Shown here piece by piece: positions 32,349 to 46,000 of a stretch of 64,000 nucleotides of DNA (positions within the stretch are counted from its first letter, which is position 1; each line of letters begins with the position of its first letter). The position numbers were made by a program, and so were the translations under genes. Origin of the DNA: Filosporella fistucella (Eukaryota > Ascomycota > Leotiomycetes > Helotiales); the NCBI GenBank assembly GCA_030077755.1, contig JAQJZZ010000015.1:1674001-1738000 (forward strand), in the 5' to 3' direction. The notes beneath the pieces were generated by a model. It saw nothing but the letters and a program-made list of their open reading frames with translations. It did not search any database and was not told the origin of the DNA.

Positions 32349-34651
32349 TGCTGGATATTGTGCTCGAGATATCAAGAAAATCAGGAAGTCAGGTGTGAAA
32401 GCGAAACGATGAGGTAGTTGCTTGCACCCGGTGTAGAGAATTAGGAGGATAGAGATGGAATGGTAAAAGCTAAACGACAAATACGGTGTTTATAGCTAGT
32501 ATAGATGTTTGGGAGAGTAGGGATACATATCTAAAAGCAAAATGAAAGTAAGAGGAGAAAGCATAGATCGAAGGTTAATCTTCGGGAAGGACAGCAGGAA
32601 GATACACTTGCAAGATTTGAATAGGCAAGTACCGTGATCGTAGTTAGGAAAAATATCTCAAGGAAAAATAAGAAGTGAAAGCATAGATCTAAGAATAAGG
32701 ATAGAGTTTTTGAACTGAAATCTTAAAGTAGTTATATCCATATAAGTTAAATCTTTGGGAGGGAGTGCAATATACTTGAAAGAATAAATAGGGAAGTGCC
32801 ATAATCGCAGCTAATGAAAACATCTAAGGATAGGGATAGCAACTTAGAATTGAGACTATAAAGTAATTGTATATATCTAAGGTAAATCTTCGGAAGGATA
32901 GTAATATACTTACAAGAATTGAATAAGCAAGGACTGTGATCGCAATTACTACAAGTATCTAAGGATAAGGATGAAAAGATAGAGCAAAGTTATAAAGTAG
33001 TTGCATGTATCTCAGGTAGACAAAGGGATCTTAGTGTTATGCCTATAAGATTGATCAGGCAAGTACTATAGTCGTAGACAGTGGAAATGTTTAAAAGAAT
33101 ATAGATGGAGATGTGGAAGTGAAATCATAAAGTATTTGCTTATTTCTGACGTAAATCTTCAGGAAGGATGGCATTTTACAAATACCTGTAAGCTTGAATA
33201 GGCAAGTACTATAGAACAGGGATAATATTATAGAAGCAAGATCATAGACTAAACACTTCTATCTTCCGTAGATATTTGGGAAGGATAGGAATGTACCTGT
33301 GAGATTGAACGGGCATGCACTTTGCTCGTATTCAGTAAAGTTCTTTGATAGTAAAGAAGTTACTAATAAAGGCAAAACGATAAACAAGGTAGTTGTCACC
33401 GGTATAGATAATAAGAAAGGCAAGTATACGAGCATAGAGATGATTTCAACAGTGAACTAGTTACTCCTATTCTGCGAAGAGTTTTTAAAGAACAATAATA
33501 TTCTCAATAGCAAAACGATAAACACAGAAATTGGTACTGATTTTGGTTACGCATGTATATGAATATAAAAGTGGAATAGAAAGTCGGTATGCAAGTAAAA
33601 CAATATGATTTAGTGGATTAGATGGAGGACAGTCTGTATGCAATCCGTAGCGTTTTATATAAAAATACGAAAGGTAATAAGAACCAGTTAAGGGTACACG
33701 AGAAGGTATGAACACAAGTGTAAGGAAGAACAAGTGGACAACGGTGATTAATAATCTTTCATGTATAATGCACAATAATGTATACTAATCCACTGCAATT
33801 TGTTCCCTTGTATATGGGGCCCGCCACGCTCTCGTATTTCATAGCGAAAAGGGGCTCGCTTCGTGCTTGGCAGGTGTACAGTCCACCACAGCGTCAGGTC
33901 GCTTCCTATCACAACTTATAGAGGTTATAATCCTATGGATTAAATTTTTGAGCTGTTAGATGCAGATATTAGACTAGCGTTTTATTAATAGCTGAAGCAC
34001 AAATAATGCAAGGCAGTGCCTATGCACTTCATCTTTTATTAGAGATCTGTGAAGAAGTAAGGACTGCAACATGGAAGGCAATAGGAATCAAGGACAAGCT
34101 CAAGCTATCTACAAAATGTGCACTAATCACTATAATTCTGATGTTCTATTTCCAAGATTCAACAAATGTAAATTTACAATAATAAATAGTTCATGGGAAA
34201 GTCCGTTCATTTCATCATCGCTATAAAATACTACAACATGCTATGATCCAAAGAGCTTCCGGAAAACCAGTAGAATCCAGGCTCGGTAGATCGGTTTCGT
34301 TCCCCGGCCCATGAATCGTAAGTCGAATGAAATCGTTCCTCCACTGTAGGTACGGTTCCTGGCCAAGCCAGTTCAATTGTCTTTTCTTCCCCATGAAAAC
34401 ATCCTCCGAGGAGTTCCTCCTCCTACCAAGGAAATGGTATCAATTTCAAAGTGCACGCAGCCGACCCCGCAAGGTCGAGGAAAAGGGTAATAATGAAAAC
34501 GCCAAATATGTAGGTAAACACCTTCAGCTCAGCCGGCTCAACATCCAAGCATAACGCCTGCCAGATAGCACTTGAAGAGGAAAATGTACAGTCCAGAAGC
34601 ATGCCGCATCTGAATCGGGGTAATTGTGTAGGAGATATGTGGTTATTACCA
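32349..34651. other. AT-rich intergenic region, 2.3 kb
   Basis: Contains the diverged tandem repeats (separate entry), a GC-richer islet at about 33825-33910, and the 3' flank of the LIM-RhoGAP gene (to about 34250). No gene supported; base composition is clearly more AT-rich than anywhere else in the window. Confidence 0.6.
32490..33440. repeat. Diverged tandem repeat, period about 135 bp, about 7 units
   Basis: Recurring anchor ATCTTCGGGAAGGA-like words start at about 32504, 32578, 32751, 32886, 33021, 33155 and 33272; the four central spacings are 135, 135, 134 and 117. Each is followed about 45 nt later by GAATAGGCAAGTAC-like and then GATCGTAG-like words. Copies differ by many substitutions and small indels. 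A block near 33374-33440 also resembles the leader of the unknown gene at 32398-32460. Confidence 0.75.
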
Positions 34652-37600
34652 TCAGGAGCCACTAGCAAATATTTCATCGCTATTCTCTATGATGAATTGG
34701 ACTGCAAGGTTCTTGGCATGCATATCGGTCATCTCGCGCTCGAGACTATGATCCCTCATGATGGTAGGCGCGAAGACGACAGCAAGGTTCTTAGGGGTCA
34801 TCTGCTGAAGTGTTAAGAATAGTGTATGATGCAGAACAGGTAACATACCAAGTTATCTTTCTCCCTGAACGCCACCCGCGCAAGATGGAAGATCAAAAAT
34901 TCCAAACAATCACGATGTTTTTGAGGAAGCATGTTGAAGGTTTTTCTTAAATGAGCACATCGCTCCATTTCATCTTCGACAGCTGAACCATACATTAGTA
35001 CAAGGTCAAAAATATCAGATGACCAGACTTACAAGTCGATTCCAAAACTCGGTCATACACATCAAATGTTAGAAGTGGCGTTGGAAGCTTTCTGAAATAC
35101 TGCTTGAGAACACTGGTGACAGCCGTGATATCCAGGCCAGGATCAGAAATGTCGTACTCTTCCATCTTGTCAAAGCCTTCTTGTATGATTTTGACCTGTC
35201 CGCTTCCACCAGTCTTTCGGTAGATTCCTTCCACATCCATGCCACGTAATTCGACCTCCTCAATACAGCGAGTCACGACACTCGGGATTTGACGACGCTC
35301 AAAGTCGGCTCTCTCGACGAGCTCTGACCCGAAAAGTACGGAAGGGTGCTCAGCGGCTAATATATTCCCATTAGACATTGACTTTGGCATTGTGTTGGAT
35401 TTCTTGAATAAACCAAAGCCGCCTTGTCTTGCAGGATCGCTTGACGGGTTCCGTGGTAAACTTCCAGATTGTGACCCGGCAGGCGCCTCGACTGCTTGGA
35501 CTGTCATATTGTATGGCAAACCGATATTGTCTCCAGTCTGGCCTTGCCACTGTGGGTTTCTTTCTTGCTGAACTGACGCAAATGCACCCTTGATATTCTT
35601 GGTGATGGATTGACCACCCTTCTTCCAGTTGAATTTCTTTGCCTGGCCCTTGCGAATATTGATCACATGTGGAGCAGACAGAACGGTAGCTGGCTCCATG
35701 CTCGGGTCTTGCTCCATGGCTTGGGGATAGCTACTGACAGAGCCAAATAACGTAGTTGAGCCAGTGGATGGCCTGACATTTCCATCCTCCAGATGAACAG
35801 AAGCGTTCGATTTATCCTTGTTGTGTTGTGTGTATATCCCTATCCCAAGCCCATGCCCATTCATTGGGGGTCGCGGACTTTCTATACTGGGCCCACTCTG
35901 TGCCTTGAAACGCTCTTGGATTTGGTGAGTCAAATCGTTGTTCATATCTGCAAGCTGGGCATTTTTAGAAGATAATTGTTCGAATTCAACCAACGCGCGG
36001 TCTCGATCAGCGATGATCTGATTTTTCTCCTCCATCAACTCGTTACGTTCCTCGTACAAGGATTCCACAGCTCCTGACATGGATTGTTTGAGACGCTCGA
36101 TCTTTTGGACGAATTCTTTAATTGCTGAGTCTTCTAATTCGGCGATGTTGATGGGCTCCTTAGAGTCTTTAGCCCTTTCAACATAGCCGGCCAAGACTTC
36201 CAACTGCCGAATCATTATCTCAGTCTGTGAATCGAGTACCGAGACGGTCTTCCTCTTCTCAATCAAAGTCTTATTCAGCGATTTGAGATCTTTTTGACTC
36301 ATGAAAGCACGCTCAAGCTCAGCTACTTTTTGCTCGGAATTTCGGAGTTGTCTCCGTAGTAGTGCGGGATCGTCACCCGATGCAGGAGAAGTAATTGATA
36401 TGGGACTACTGATCTCCTTTGGTGCTCCAACGGAGTCCTCGATAATAGGAGTCTTTGGCCATCGAGGAGAAGCGGTTGTACGTGTGGTTGTCTCACTGAT
36501 GCTACGTCCATGCCCTGGGTGTCGAGCAGGATTGCTAGCTTCACTACTATTCCTTCCATGTCGTACTGCATTAGAGACTCTACGCAGAATCGATTGTGAG
36601 CTCTCGTCAGTACCTCCCAGAATGCGAGCCATATCCTCGTCCATGGTGAAGTCACCCCCAGCGCTCCACCTTGGCAGTTTGGGAGATGGCGGTACTCCGT
36701 TGGATGAGCTGCTGGAGTCCTTCGTCCCATGCGACGTGGAAGATGGTGGAACTGGTGGTGCTCGAGGAGCCATGTAGGAATCACTAAGCTTCTGTTGAGG
36801 CGCAGATGGTCGATTGGGTGCACGGCTTGGAGGGGCCAAGTCCTGCTTCATTGGTGACTCTAGAGCCAAAGGTCCAGATATCGATCGCCCATTCACAGTA
36901 GGTGTAAGCCCAGGGGCATCGGACGACGATGTTGACGAGGGTGAGGTCTCTGCTTCGGAAGAGGAGCTCATTGTGGAACTCATAGTGTTTTTGACTGCAC
37001 CAGAAGCAATCTCCTTCCTGGGTATCGATCTGGCGGTACCGCCAGAATCCATTCTGGAAATCGGCGTTACAGAATGAGTGGAGTCCGTAGATGGCCTTGG
37101 CTCTATTTCTTCTCTCAGCCGTGAATCCTGCGAAGATCGAGGAGTTCCCAATTTCTCTGTACCAAGCATCGGTTTTGGTGATTCTGTCCTCGGGGTTCCA
37201 ACAGATGTATCCTTACGACTTGGTACAGAGAGACCAGACGGAGACCGGGAATGCTCGCTGATCTCGGTTTGGGAGTTGCTCCTCGAGTTTACAGCCTTCT
37301 TTCCCTTTGGAACTTCACCTAAACGGAACTTTTCACTTATCGACTGACTCTTCCCATTGGCGTTCGTAGTCTTTGGTGAATTGGCATGTTGAACACGGGT
37401 ATCGTCACCTCCCATTGCAGGCGTACTTGTCGCTCCAGAGCTTCTTCCACCAGCCTGTGCTTTTCTTATACTCTCCTTGATCTGCGCAGTCTCATCTGCT
37501 GAAGGTTGCCTGCCTTTTTCTTGGAAGGCGATATGCGGCGTCGAAGATGACGAGCTAGGTTCTCGAGATTTCTGATCGCTCTGAGTTCTGCCATTGCCCT

Positions 37601-38724
37601 TAGTGATGTTAAAATAATCCTTTTCCGGCGCTTTGTTCTCCTTCGACTTTTTGGTGTCGACCCACGTCTCAGAGGTAGACCGTGGAGTCATGTTTGGCGG
37701 TGCTGGACTCGGATCCAGCGCAAGAGGAATGAAGAAACTCTCGCCATCACCACCGTTGATGTCCGATGCTTGTGAGATTGCTGAATGACGATTGTTACGG
37801 TAGGTCGTCGTCGGCAGGGTCAAGCCGTCTCTAGTCTGTGTATCACTCGAGGTCCGTTCTGGCGAGCGCTCACGAGGCCGGCGTGAGCTACTTCGTGATG
37901 AGGAATCGTTTTGGGTGTAACCTTGACGAGGCCTGGGCGATAGTTCCGTTGGGGTATCGGTATCTATAGAGTCAGGAGTTTCTCGATCCGGAGAAAAAGC
38001 ACTCTGCAAGATGGCATTTGGTGGAAGAGCAGGCAGGGATTTGTCCACCAGCATTGGTGACTGATCTTCTTTCTTTTTGGCATTGGCTGCAGCCCTTGAC
38101 TTCTTTCTACGCCTTGCCATCAGAGACTCATGGCAGCTCATGCAGAATATTCCTTGTGATGTTCGAGCATATCGGAGGTTTTCGATTTTCCGCTTGCAAT
38201 TGCGACACCTGAAGCAAGTCGCGCAGAATGCTTGGTCGCCAGTGAGGATAGCCAGATCTTCAATCTTGTTTCCGCAAGCACTGCAGCTGTATGTACAATT
38301 ATTGCATATTAGAGATCCGTCGCCGAGGAGGAGAAGATTTGCGTCGGAATCGAGGAGAGTTCCGCAGGTATTGCACCGGAAGCAGTTCAAATGCCATCGG
38401 TTGCCAGCTGGTTCATCATTAGATTCAGATACAGATACATTATAGTTGGACTTCGGGGGTTTCATAGTAGGTTGAGTAGGAGACTGCAACAGAGCATTAT
38501 GAGAAGATGGAGAGTCTGCGGCAGAAGCCAGCAGTATGTTACAGAGTTCATGATCTACTCACCAAGCTCAAATGCCTTTCCTTCCTCGAGAATCTGTGAG
38601 CCACCGTCAGTATCACGAACAATGGTCAATATCTGAGCGAACGTACGTCTCCACAACCTTTGCACGGATATGCCACATCGTCTCCATCCATCGGGGAGTC
38701 CAGATAATCGGCCGGCGAATCCAT
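34652..38724 (-). CDS. LIM-domain Rho GTPase-activating protein (Rga1-like)
   Basis: Switches off Rho/Cdc42 GTPases at sites of polarised growth. Exons 38647-38724, 38563-38593, 35033-38407, 34849-34982, 34652-34801, 1255 aa. Two N-terminal LIM domains: CKGCGD across exon 1 to HLNCFRCNTC and CNNC, then CSACGNKIEDL to CMSCHESL. A long Ser/Pro-rich disordered middle (about 150-720) follows, a coiled coil (about 740-870, VAELERAFMSQKDLKSLNKT), and a C-terminal RhoGAP domain starting FGSELVERAD with the arginine finger in EGIYRKTG, then KQYFRKLPTPLL and TPKNLAVVFAPTIM. The domain end spans two introns. The last intron has a CAGCAG acceptor, so one Gln is optional. The intron at 38408-38562 is longer than usual (155 nt). 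Confidence 0.93.
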
Positions 38725-41700
38725 CTTGGAAGGTGCAAAGTCGAGGTCTTTAGTTCTCCTTGGGTCTCCAACACACTTCCTCCGCAGTCTTCGAGGTGTA
38801 GACTGGATCAGGACATGAATTGGGAGATGCGATCCCTCGACGTTGCCTCAGGGTTCGAAGATGGAACGCACGGTCGCAGGAGAATTGAGTACGCAAGTCG
38901 CAGGGGGAAGAGCTAGTCGAGGCGATCTTAAATTGAGTGGAGATTCGCGGGCCGTGAAGTGAAGGACGGGAAGAGAACGACAATGAAGGTGAAGACGTTA
39001 TTATGCTCAATGGGGGATTCACCGGGCAGGCATTGTTGGGCGGACAGCAGATGTTGGATAAAGATGAAGATGGAGGTGAGAAAGACGGTTGGGGCAAGCG
39101 TGAGAAGTTCGTAGAGAGGCTGATGGATGGAGGATTGTCGATGATTACTGGGTCCACTGCATTCCAGACAGAGCCAAGGCTTCCTGGCTCTTGTTGTGTG
39201 TGGTTGTGGTTGTGGGTGCTGGAGGTGGGTAGGTAGAGAAGAGCTAGGTAGGCCGGTAGGGTACCTGAGGTAGGTAGTTTGGTGTAGAAAGAAAAGTGTC
39301 TTTGAAAGCAAAAAGTTAGAGGCAGTACAATTAGTTCAGTGCTACTACAAGACCCAGGTGAACGGCGTGGTCCAATGGAGGGGAAGGTATGTGAAGGGGA
39401 AGTATGCCAGATGCACAGCGCAGTATAGTACAGTATTGTATTGTCGTTGGCTGGATCCGGTGGCTCAGATATGGAAGTAGAACTGGAAATGGAAATGGAA
39501 ATAAATTGTGTAGGGGGGAGGAGGACAGGAGAGTCAGTCAGGTACGACGGCGGCCGCTTGACTGAACAGTGGCGGAAGCCGCGGTGTGAGCAGAGCACTA
39601 GGAGAGAGAGGATCTGCTGAACACTGAAGTGCAGCCAGGTACGAGGTATTGACCGCAAAATATGGGTAGAGAAATAAGTACTATAATTGCACGTAGGTAC
39701 TTTGGTATGTGTATGATATATCTTAAAGAATAACACGAATGAACAACGACATCTAAGGTAGAGTACGAGATCCAGGACAGGAGAAGGAAAAAAAAAAATA
39801 TGAGGTTCCGATTCAAGGTCATTCCCTTCCAACACGTCTCCCCACAGATAAGACAGACGGACAACTGTTACCAACACCAAGAATACCTCACACCTCTGAC
39901 CTTTGACCACTGGGTCGTGGTGGCAGTCAACAGGCAGTCAGTTCCAGTCCCAGTCCCAGTCCCAGTGCTAGTCAGGCCAGTCCAGTCCAGTGCCAGAGTG
40001 CAGGGCCCAAGGTACCGTCTTTGTCGTGGCCAGGAAGGGTTTAGCAAAGACAGGCCCGATGCTTGCAGCGCCTCGTTTCAAATTAATGCCACCTTCCCAA
40101 GGAAAATCCACAACCACAAACCACAGCACCACACCACATCCGACCCTCCACACAGCCCAGTCAATCACCACCAACAACCTCAAATTAAAGCTCTTGAGAA
40201 GAACAGAGCAAAATATGACCAAATACCGGATGCATATATTTGCAGCACGCCTGCCGCTATGTACGTGGCCGTTTGGGAGAATCGAGAGGTTCTCAGTACC
40301 AATAATCTAGCATTTGCCTACCTCCCAAAATGGACCAGACCATACCATACCATACCTACCTATCATATCATTTTCGCAACGTCAAGGATTGCCCTCCTTC
40401 GAAATTCTTCCTCGCCTTCATCTTACTTTTCATCTGCAGCTAACTACGCTCAGCTCGTGTATCTATATGGACGATCTCCGGCTGCTGGTAAATTTCGAGT
40501 TCGATGGCGAATGAAGCTCACTAACCACGGGACTTAAAGAGAAATTTACCTAACTCGCATCCGGCCCTCTGGCTTATTCAATGGTCTACCTTCCGTCCCA
40601 AGCTCTACGAGCTCGTTCGTAAAGCATTCAAAAAGAGCCACTGAAGGGTAAGGGACGACTCGTGTTCTCCGTATACAAGATTGCCATTGCACCTACCTAC
40701 CACCTCACCCGGGGAATACAAGGTCTTTGTGTTACGATGTCGCATCGGGGACTTCATCAAGAGACCAGCTGGCCGCAGGAAACATTACCTGCACATCATG
40801 GCAACCACGAGAATTATGTCTTGATTTTGGCTCCAGCACATGGCATCGTGCAGCAAGTCCCGACAAAAGAGCATTGGAAACCGACCCAAAGGTACCTAGG
40901 TACCTATGTATATCAAGGAAGAATAACTCATGAATCTTCCGGAATAACTTAATTTCGCCAATGCCCTGCAACCTCTTCCAAATGGTTTAAACTGCTCCGT
41001 CAACTTTAGACGGACACCAAATTTTGGATATGTCGTCCGAAAGGATATCGCGTTGCTGGGTATTTAATGACAGATCTCCATTCTCCTGGCTGATCGTCGT
41101 TTGATATACAGTACTGTACATGCTTCTACCCAAAAGAGCAACTTGTGCCTCATGCATGGGTTCAACAACACAACAGCATCCTTCTTCTCCGACGATGCTG
41201 CCTGCTTCATGTTTCAAGACCTGATGCGAGGTGCTTCCTGACGTGACACCGCCAACTCTATCTCGCAGTTGACACAGCAGGTCCACGACGGTTGAAACAT
41301 GAACGGCGTTGCTATTATTCAGCTGGATCATATCTGGACCAGGACCCGGTATCCCCCACACTCTTTGCTGTACTGTACAGTACCGTCCTCGCACTGCCCA
41401 TCGCCTTGCCTCACGCGGAAAGAACAGCTTGGAAGATAAGATTACATACATAACTCATAGCATATCGCATCATCTGAATCAATCTTCAGCTGTGCCTCAT
41501 CCATCAGAATAATACTACCTACGCCCTGCGAACAGCGCCACGAATCCTGATATCCACACCACGCAGCCAAACATGAACACACACCAAACTCCAACAAGCC
41601 CCTGATGGTTTCCCCCTCTCAAACCCTCTCATCATTGGAACGACCACGCCAATGTCGAAATTCTACTAGCCGACGGCGCCCGCAGATCATCTGCAGCGCC

Positions 41701-43071
41701 GTCTCTTTTTTGCCAGCCACTCACGGTTCCATTGATCACGTGCAACACCCGAGATGAGATTCCAGACTAGCCAGGTTCGAGGCTTCTTTGTTGTCCATCC
41801 ACATCCACAAGTCTGTGCTCCTTCTACTGCACAGAACTGAGATCTCAGGTCAGAGCGTCTGTACATCTTAAGAGCGTGCGCGATCTATTATTATGGAATG
41901 GGGAATGGGGCTTGTGACGGGAGATGAACATGAACAGTGGAATCAAAACGAGAAGATGCAGCTTGAAAGGCGAGGTTCACGTCAAACTCATCTAACCATG
42001 GCGTTGAAACAAATGTTTTGCTCCGCCATATACAACAACTAACATATTATTACCTAGTCTCCCCTCCTGCGAGGCACACTCTATCTTTGATACTTTTGGC
42101 AAGGCACAATCCAATCCAACCCCCATAATAAAGGCATAAACCCTCGAGCCCGCTGCCTCATGCAATTGCCACCAAAAATACTCGGTAAAGTCTAACTGTC
42201 CATTCGGCACGATCGACTCATGGGTGCCATCTGAGCCGGTAATACCAGCATGATTATGCTTCGCATTTGACAGCATCACCTTATATTGACCTAGTGCCTG
42301 GCGGCGTCCACATTCGATGGTTCCATGGATGGCAGGTTATGGAATAGAGTGTTTTCATCTGATCTTGCCGCGTACCTGACATGATGAACGAACGAACCTT
42401 GGTCGACGCGTTGCCAGGGTGAGAGATATACTACAGCATTGCTGTCATCGGCAGGTGAGCAACAACGGGTACATATAAATACAACATCTCGATATTTGAA
42501 ACCTGCAAATAAACCATGTCATTCACGCACCCAAAATGAAAACAAAACATCGGCACCCACGGGGCACAATTGCCTTTCCCTCCCGCCAAGCAACCGTACC
42601 TGCATCTCCACATCCAGGGCATCAATCTAAGGCAGACACGTTTATACCCCTTTTAGCATGAACCATGACTTCGTCAGCTTACCCAATATTCAGTACCTTC
42701 TGAAACAAGCGGCACCAGCTGTCAGTAAACTTTATACGAAAATACCTTTTCAGGAGCTTGGAAATGTGGCTGAGCGAGCCAGCCGATGAAATGCGGTCAG
42801 CACTCAAACTAGTTATTAGGTCCGCTTTGTTATTACAATAGAATTTCAGCTCAGCTACTCTGTGAACCATCTTATCTAGAAATCGAACAAAGTGGGTGAT
42901 AAAAAGCCCCATTAAGAAAGAATAAACGCCTCTGCACCGAGACAACGCCTGAATACCCATAAGCCCCATTGCCATCGAAATAGAACAACAAGTCAAATCG
43001 TACAGCGTCTTCTTTGATCTTTCTCCACACCCCCGAACCTCACTTCGCGTTATGCCTTTCCCTCAAGTGCA
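38725..43071. other. Intergenic region, 4.3 kb, between LIM-RhoGAP and STU1
   Basis: No supported gene. 38750-39910 on the minus strand is CT-rich and stop-free for 386 codons, ending 26 nt before the RhoGAP start; I read it as transcribed leader. Short simple repeats: CCCAGT units at about 39944-39966, GGAAAT units near 39485-39502, ACCAT units near 40345. GGTACC palindromes at about 39258, 40010, 40892 and 40900. 41000-43071 shows nothing nameable. Confidence 0.5.
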
Positions 43072-46000
43072 TCATGCACTCCCAGCCAGCTCCCTCTGCC
43101 TCTTAACAATGTAATAAGTGATCAGGCTTTTTGGATCGTCCCTTACGCCTCCGAGAGCCTCCCAAAATTTGATCTCTCCAACTCTAGAATGCAAGGAAAC
43201 ACAAAGCTGCACTGCATCAAGCCTAACCCCACTCTCTGAGCTTTCCAAACATCGGGCAGCAAGCTTACACATCTCACCCACCTCCTGGTCAGATGGTACA
43301 AATTGCTTTTTGATTTCCAAAAGTTCTTTCAGGACGTGCAGTCCCATACTGAGTGTCCGGCACCCCTCCAATGTCATTTGCTCGCTTTGCAAGCGTGTTG
43401 TAATAGTGTCAGTCGTCTTTTTTGGATCTGATAGAGTGACGAGCTCATCAGCTAGTAATTCAAGGCCGCTGACGATATGTGCACGAGCATCATAACAGCT
43501 CCGTGTGGCCAGTAGAGATTCCAATCCTTTTGGAACATGTTGCCTGAATGATTCGCGGTCTTTTTTGTACATGAGCTTGATGGTGGCCAATATCTGAGCC
43601 TTAACGTCTTGTACCTTCTCGGGGGGAAGGGTCGTCAGAGGTGCTTCTAAATACTCAAAAAGACCTAATAACAAGACGTCGAACTTGTCTTCAGACCAAG
43701 CCGCCTTATTATCTCTGATCATACCTTGAAGTTTCCTGAATCCGTGAACGTCCAGTGATTTGGCCTTGATTTTGTTGATGCCACTATCTAGTAGGCGAGA
43801 ATTCTGCTTGAATCTTTCTGGCGACATAGCGGGAGCTTTCGGGGAGTCGACACCATTGACCTCGCTCTTAGCTAGATTTGCTGCATCCTCATTCACAGGC
43901 ACTTCTTCTAATACTGGTGCGCTTATGACTGGTCGAGGTGTTGTTTGATCGTCAATGCTTGAGAAGGGATCCTCGTAAACTTTCATGGGCTTCATCGGAG
44001 TTACAATGTCATCATCGTCCGAAGAATCAACCACTTGGGTGGTTGCTTTACTATCTTTCAGATCCGTGAGAGTCGGAACTACCATTGTGAATTCTTCATC
44101 GGGCTTTGATGGGCTTGATGAAGGAAGGTTTTTTGCTGCTACTTTCGGCCGTGCTGGACTTGAACGAGGCGACGGTACGACTCTACTGATCGTGCTTTTT
44201 GCGGGACTTGTATGATTCGATTGACTAGTATGACTTGAATGACTAGTGTTTGGTCTTTGATATGGAACTCGTTTTGGAGGGCTAGTACTACTTGTGCTTG
44301 GTGTCCTCGCTTTTGGGGGTCTGGTAGAAGGACTTGTATTAGAATCACTATTGCTCGGGCCATGGCCAGGTCGTCGCACAGAGTAGGGTCCTGCTGTTGC
44401 CGGTCTTGCAACCAGCTCTGGGCGTGGGGCAGGACGGAATTTTGTTGGTCGCATTGGGGCAACAGACAGGCCTTTATGGGAGACTGTGGTTGATTCTGGT
44501 CGCATTCTTGCTGGGGCATCAGATGTGGCAGATGCTGTAGAAGACGTCGATACCGTTCGCATTGGAGAAAACGAGGACATGGCCGAACCAGGTCGCGGAG
44601 GTATGTTCTTGTTAGCCATGGCAGCTTTCTTCTGGGCTAACATGGTTTCTCTCAACGAAGGCTTGGGAGGGCCAGTCGTACTCTTAGAGAACCCAAGCCC
44701 AGGTCGAGCGGCTGCGACTGGATCAGCCTTCTTTGGAGAGCTAGGATTATCTGGAGCATTTTCCAAAAGTCTTTGCTGGGTTGCGTCAAGTGTCGCCATG
44801 ATTCTGCTCGGATGTCAGTATTTTATAGCCGGAATACTTCAAAAGAACATACGCATCTGCCTTTGCAGGCCAAATCATCGCAAACGCCCAGAAGGTCGAT
44901 CGCATGTTTTCTCGAACGCTGGGATTCGCATCTGCAAGACCTTTCTTGATGCATTTCTCAATCAGATCAAGACCGCCAGTATGCTCAAGATGGCTTTTGT
45001 GATGGGATTCCTTCTTCAGCAAAGTCTTCAACCATCCAGTAGCATAAGTTCGTGGTTGTACATTCTTGTCTTGACACGCGAGCCAGATATGCTGCATGAT
45101 TCGGATGTTGTAAGATACTTTGCTGATGATGATATCAACCGTGACATTGCCCTGCTGGGAACTGATCTTCTTCGTTCCCCCGCAAAGCTTGATCAAGTTC
45201 TGAAGAAGGATCTCAACCATTGAATCTAGTCCTGGACCTGCTGTACGAGCAATTTCCTGGATAACGCTGCAGCCCTCCTTGGACAGACTCGTCCTCAAGG
45301 AATTGACAGCTTTCAGGATACCATCCAGCAAGCCTTTAATCCCGATCAAGAAAGCGTCATGGAAGTCACTCGGCGCATTACCAGCATTCAATCTCCTTAG
45401 TTTTGTGCAGCTCTGTTCTCGCTTCAGCCAATTCTGTTCAGACTCTTTTCCTTCGAAGAAAGGATACATGTCCCGGAAAGTGTCTTCAAGCTCTCGTTGT
45501 GTGTTGACATATGATGGTTCTACATGTTCGATTTTTGCTTCCACGACTGGCGTCGCTGGTCTAGCGCTTGAGACCGAAGAAACACTATTTGCAAACGTCG
45601 GCCTCGAGGACGATTCGGAGAATTCAGGTTCTGCCTGGTCTTGAACTCCATTGGGTGCGAGATGAGCAGTAATAGCCGCTACAATTGTGGGTCGAACGCC
45701 GAAGTTTTTAAGCTGCTTTTTCAAATCGGATTTTGCAGCGTTAGGCGCATTCCTATAAATGATTAGTTTTCTTCACCTGAAGCCTTCGCATTGTACATAC
45801 TGAAATAACGCAATGACAGTATTTCTAGCGGTATCTCTGACCATTCCATCTGCATCTTCGAGAAGGTCCATCAAGGTAGTAACGAAGCTCTTGAAAGCCA
45901 TTCCATTCTCTTGGTGCATTTGTACCAGCCAAGTCATCGAAGCTTCCTTCATTCGTGAATTTTTCCCCACTAGACCTGCATTCTTGACTATCCTCTCAAC

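Noticed and set aside
33825..33910. tRNA gene in the GC-rich islet
   Set aside because: No T-loop GTTCRANNC word and no acceptor-stem pairing found by eye.
39800..40537. 245-codon plus-strand frame
   Set aside because: CA-rich, low-complexity (VPVPVPVL, HHT runs), no family; composition explains the openness.
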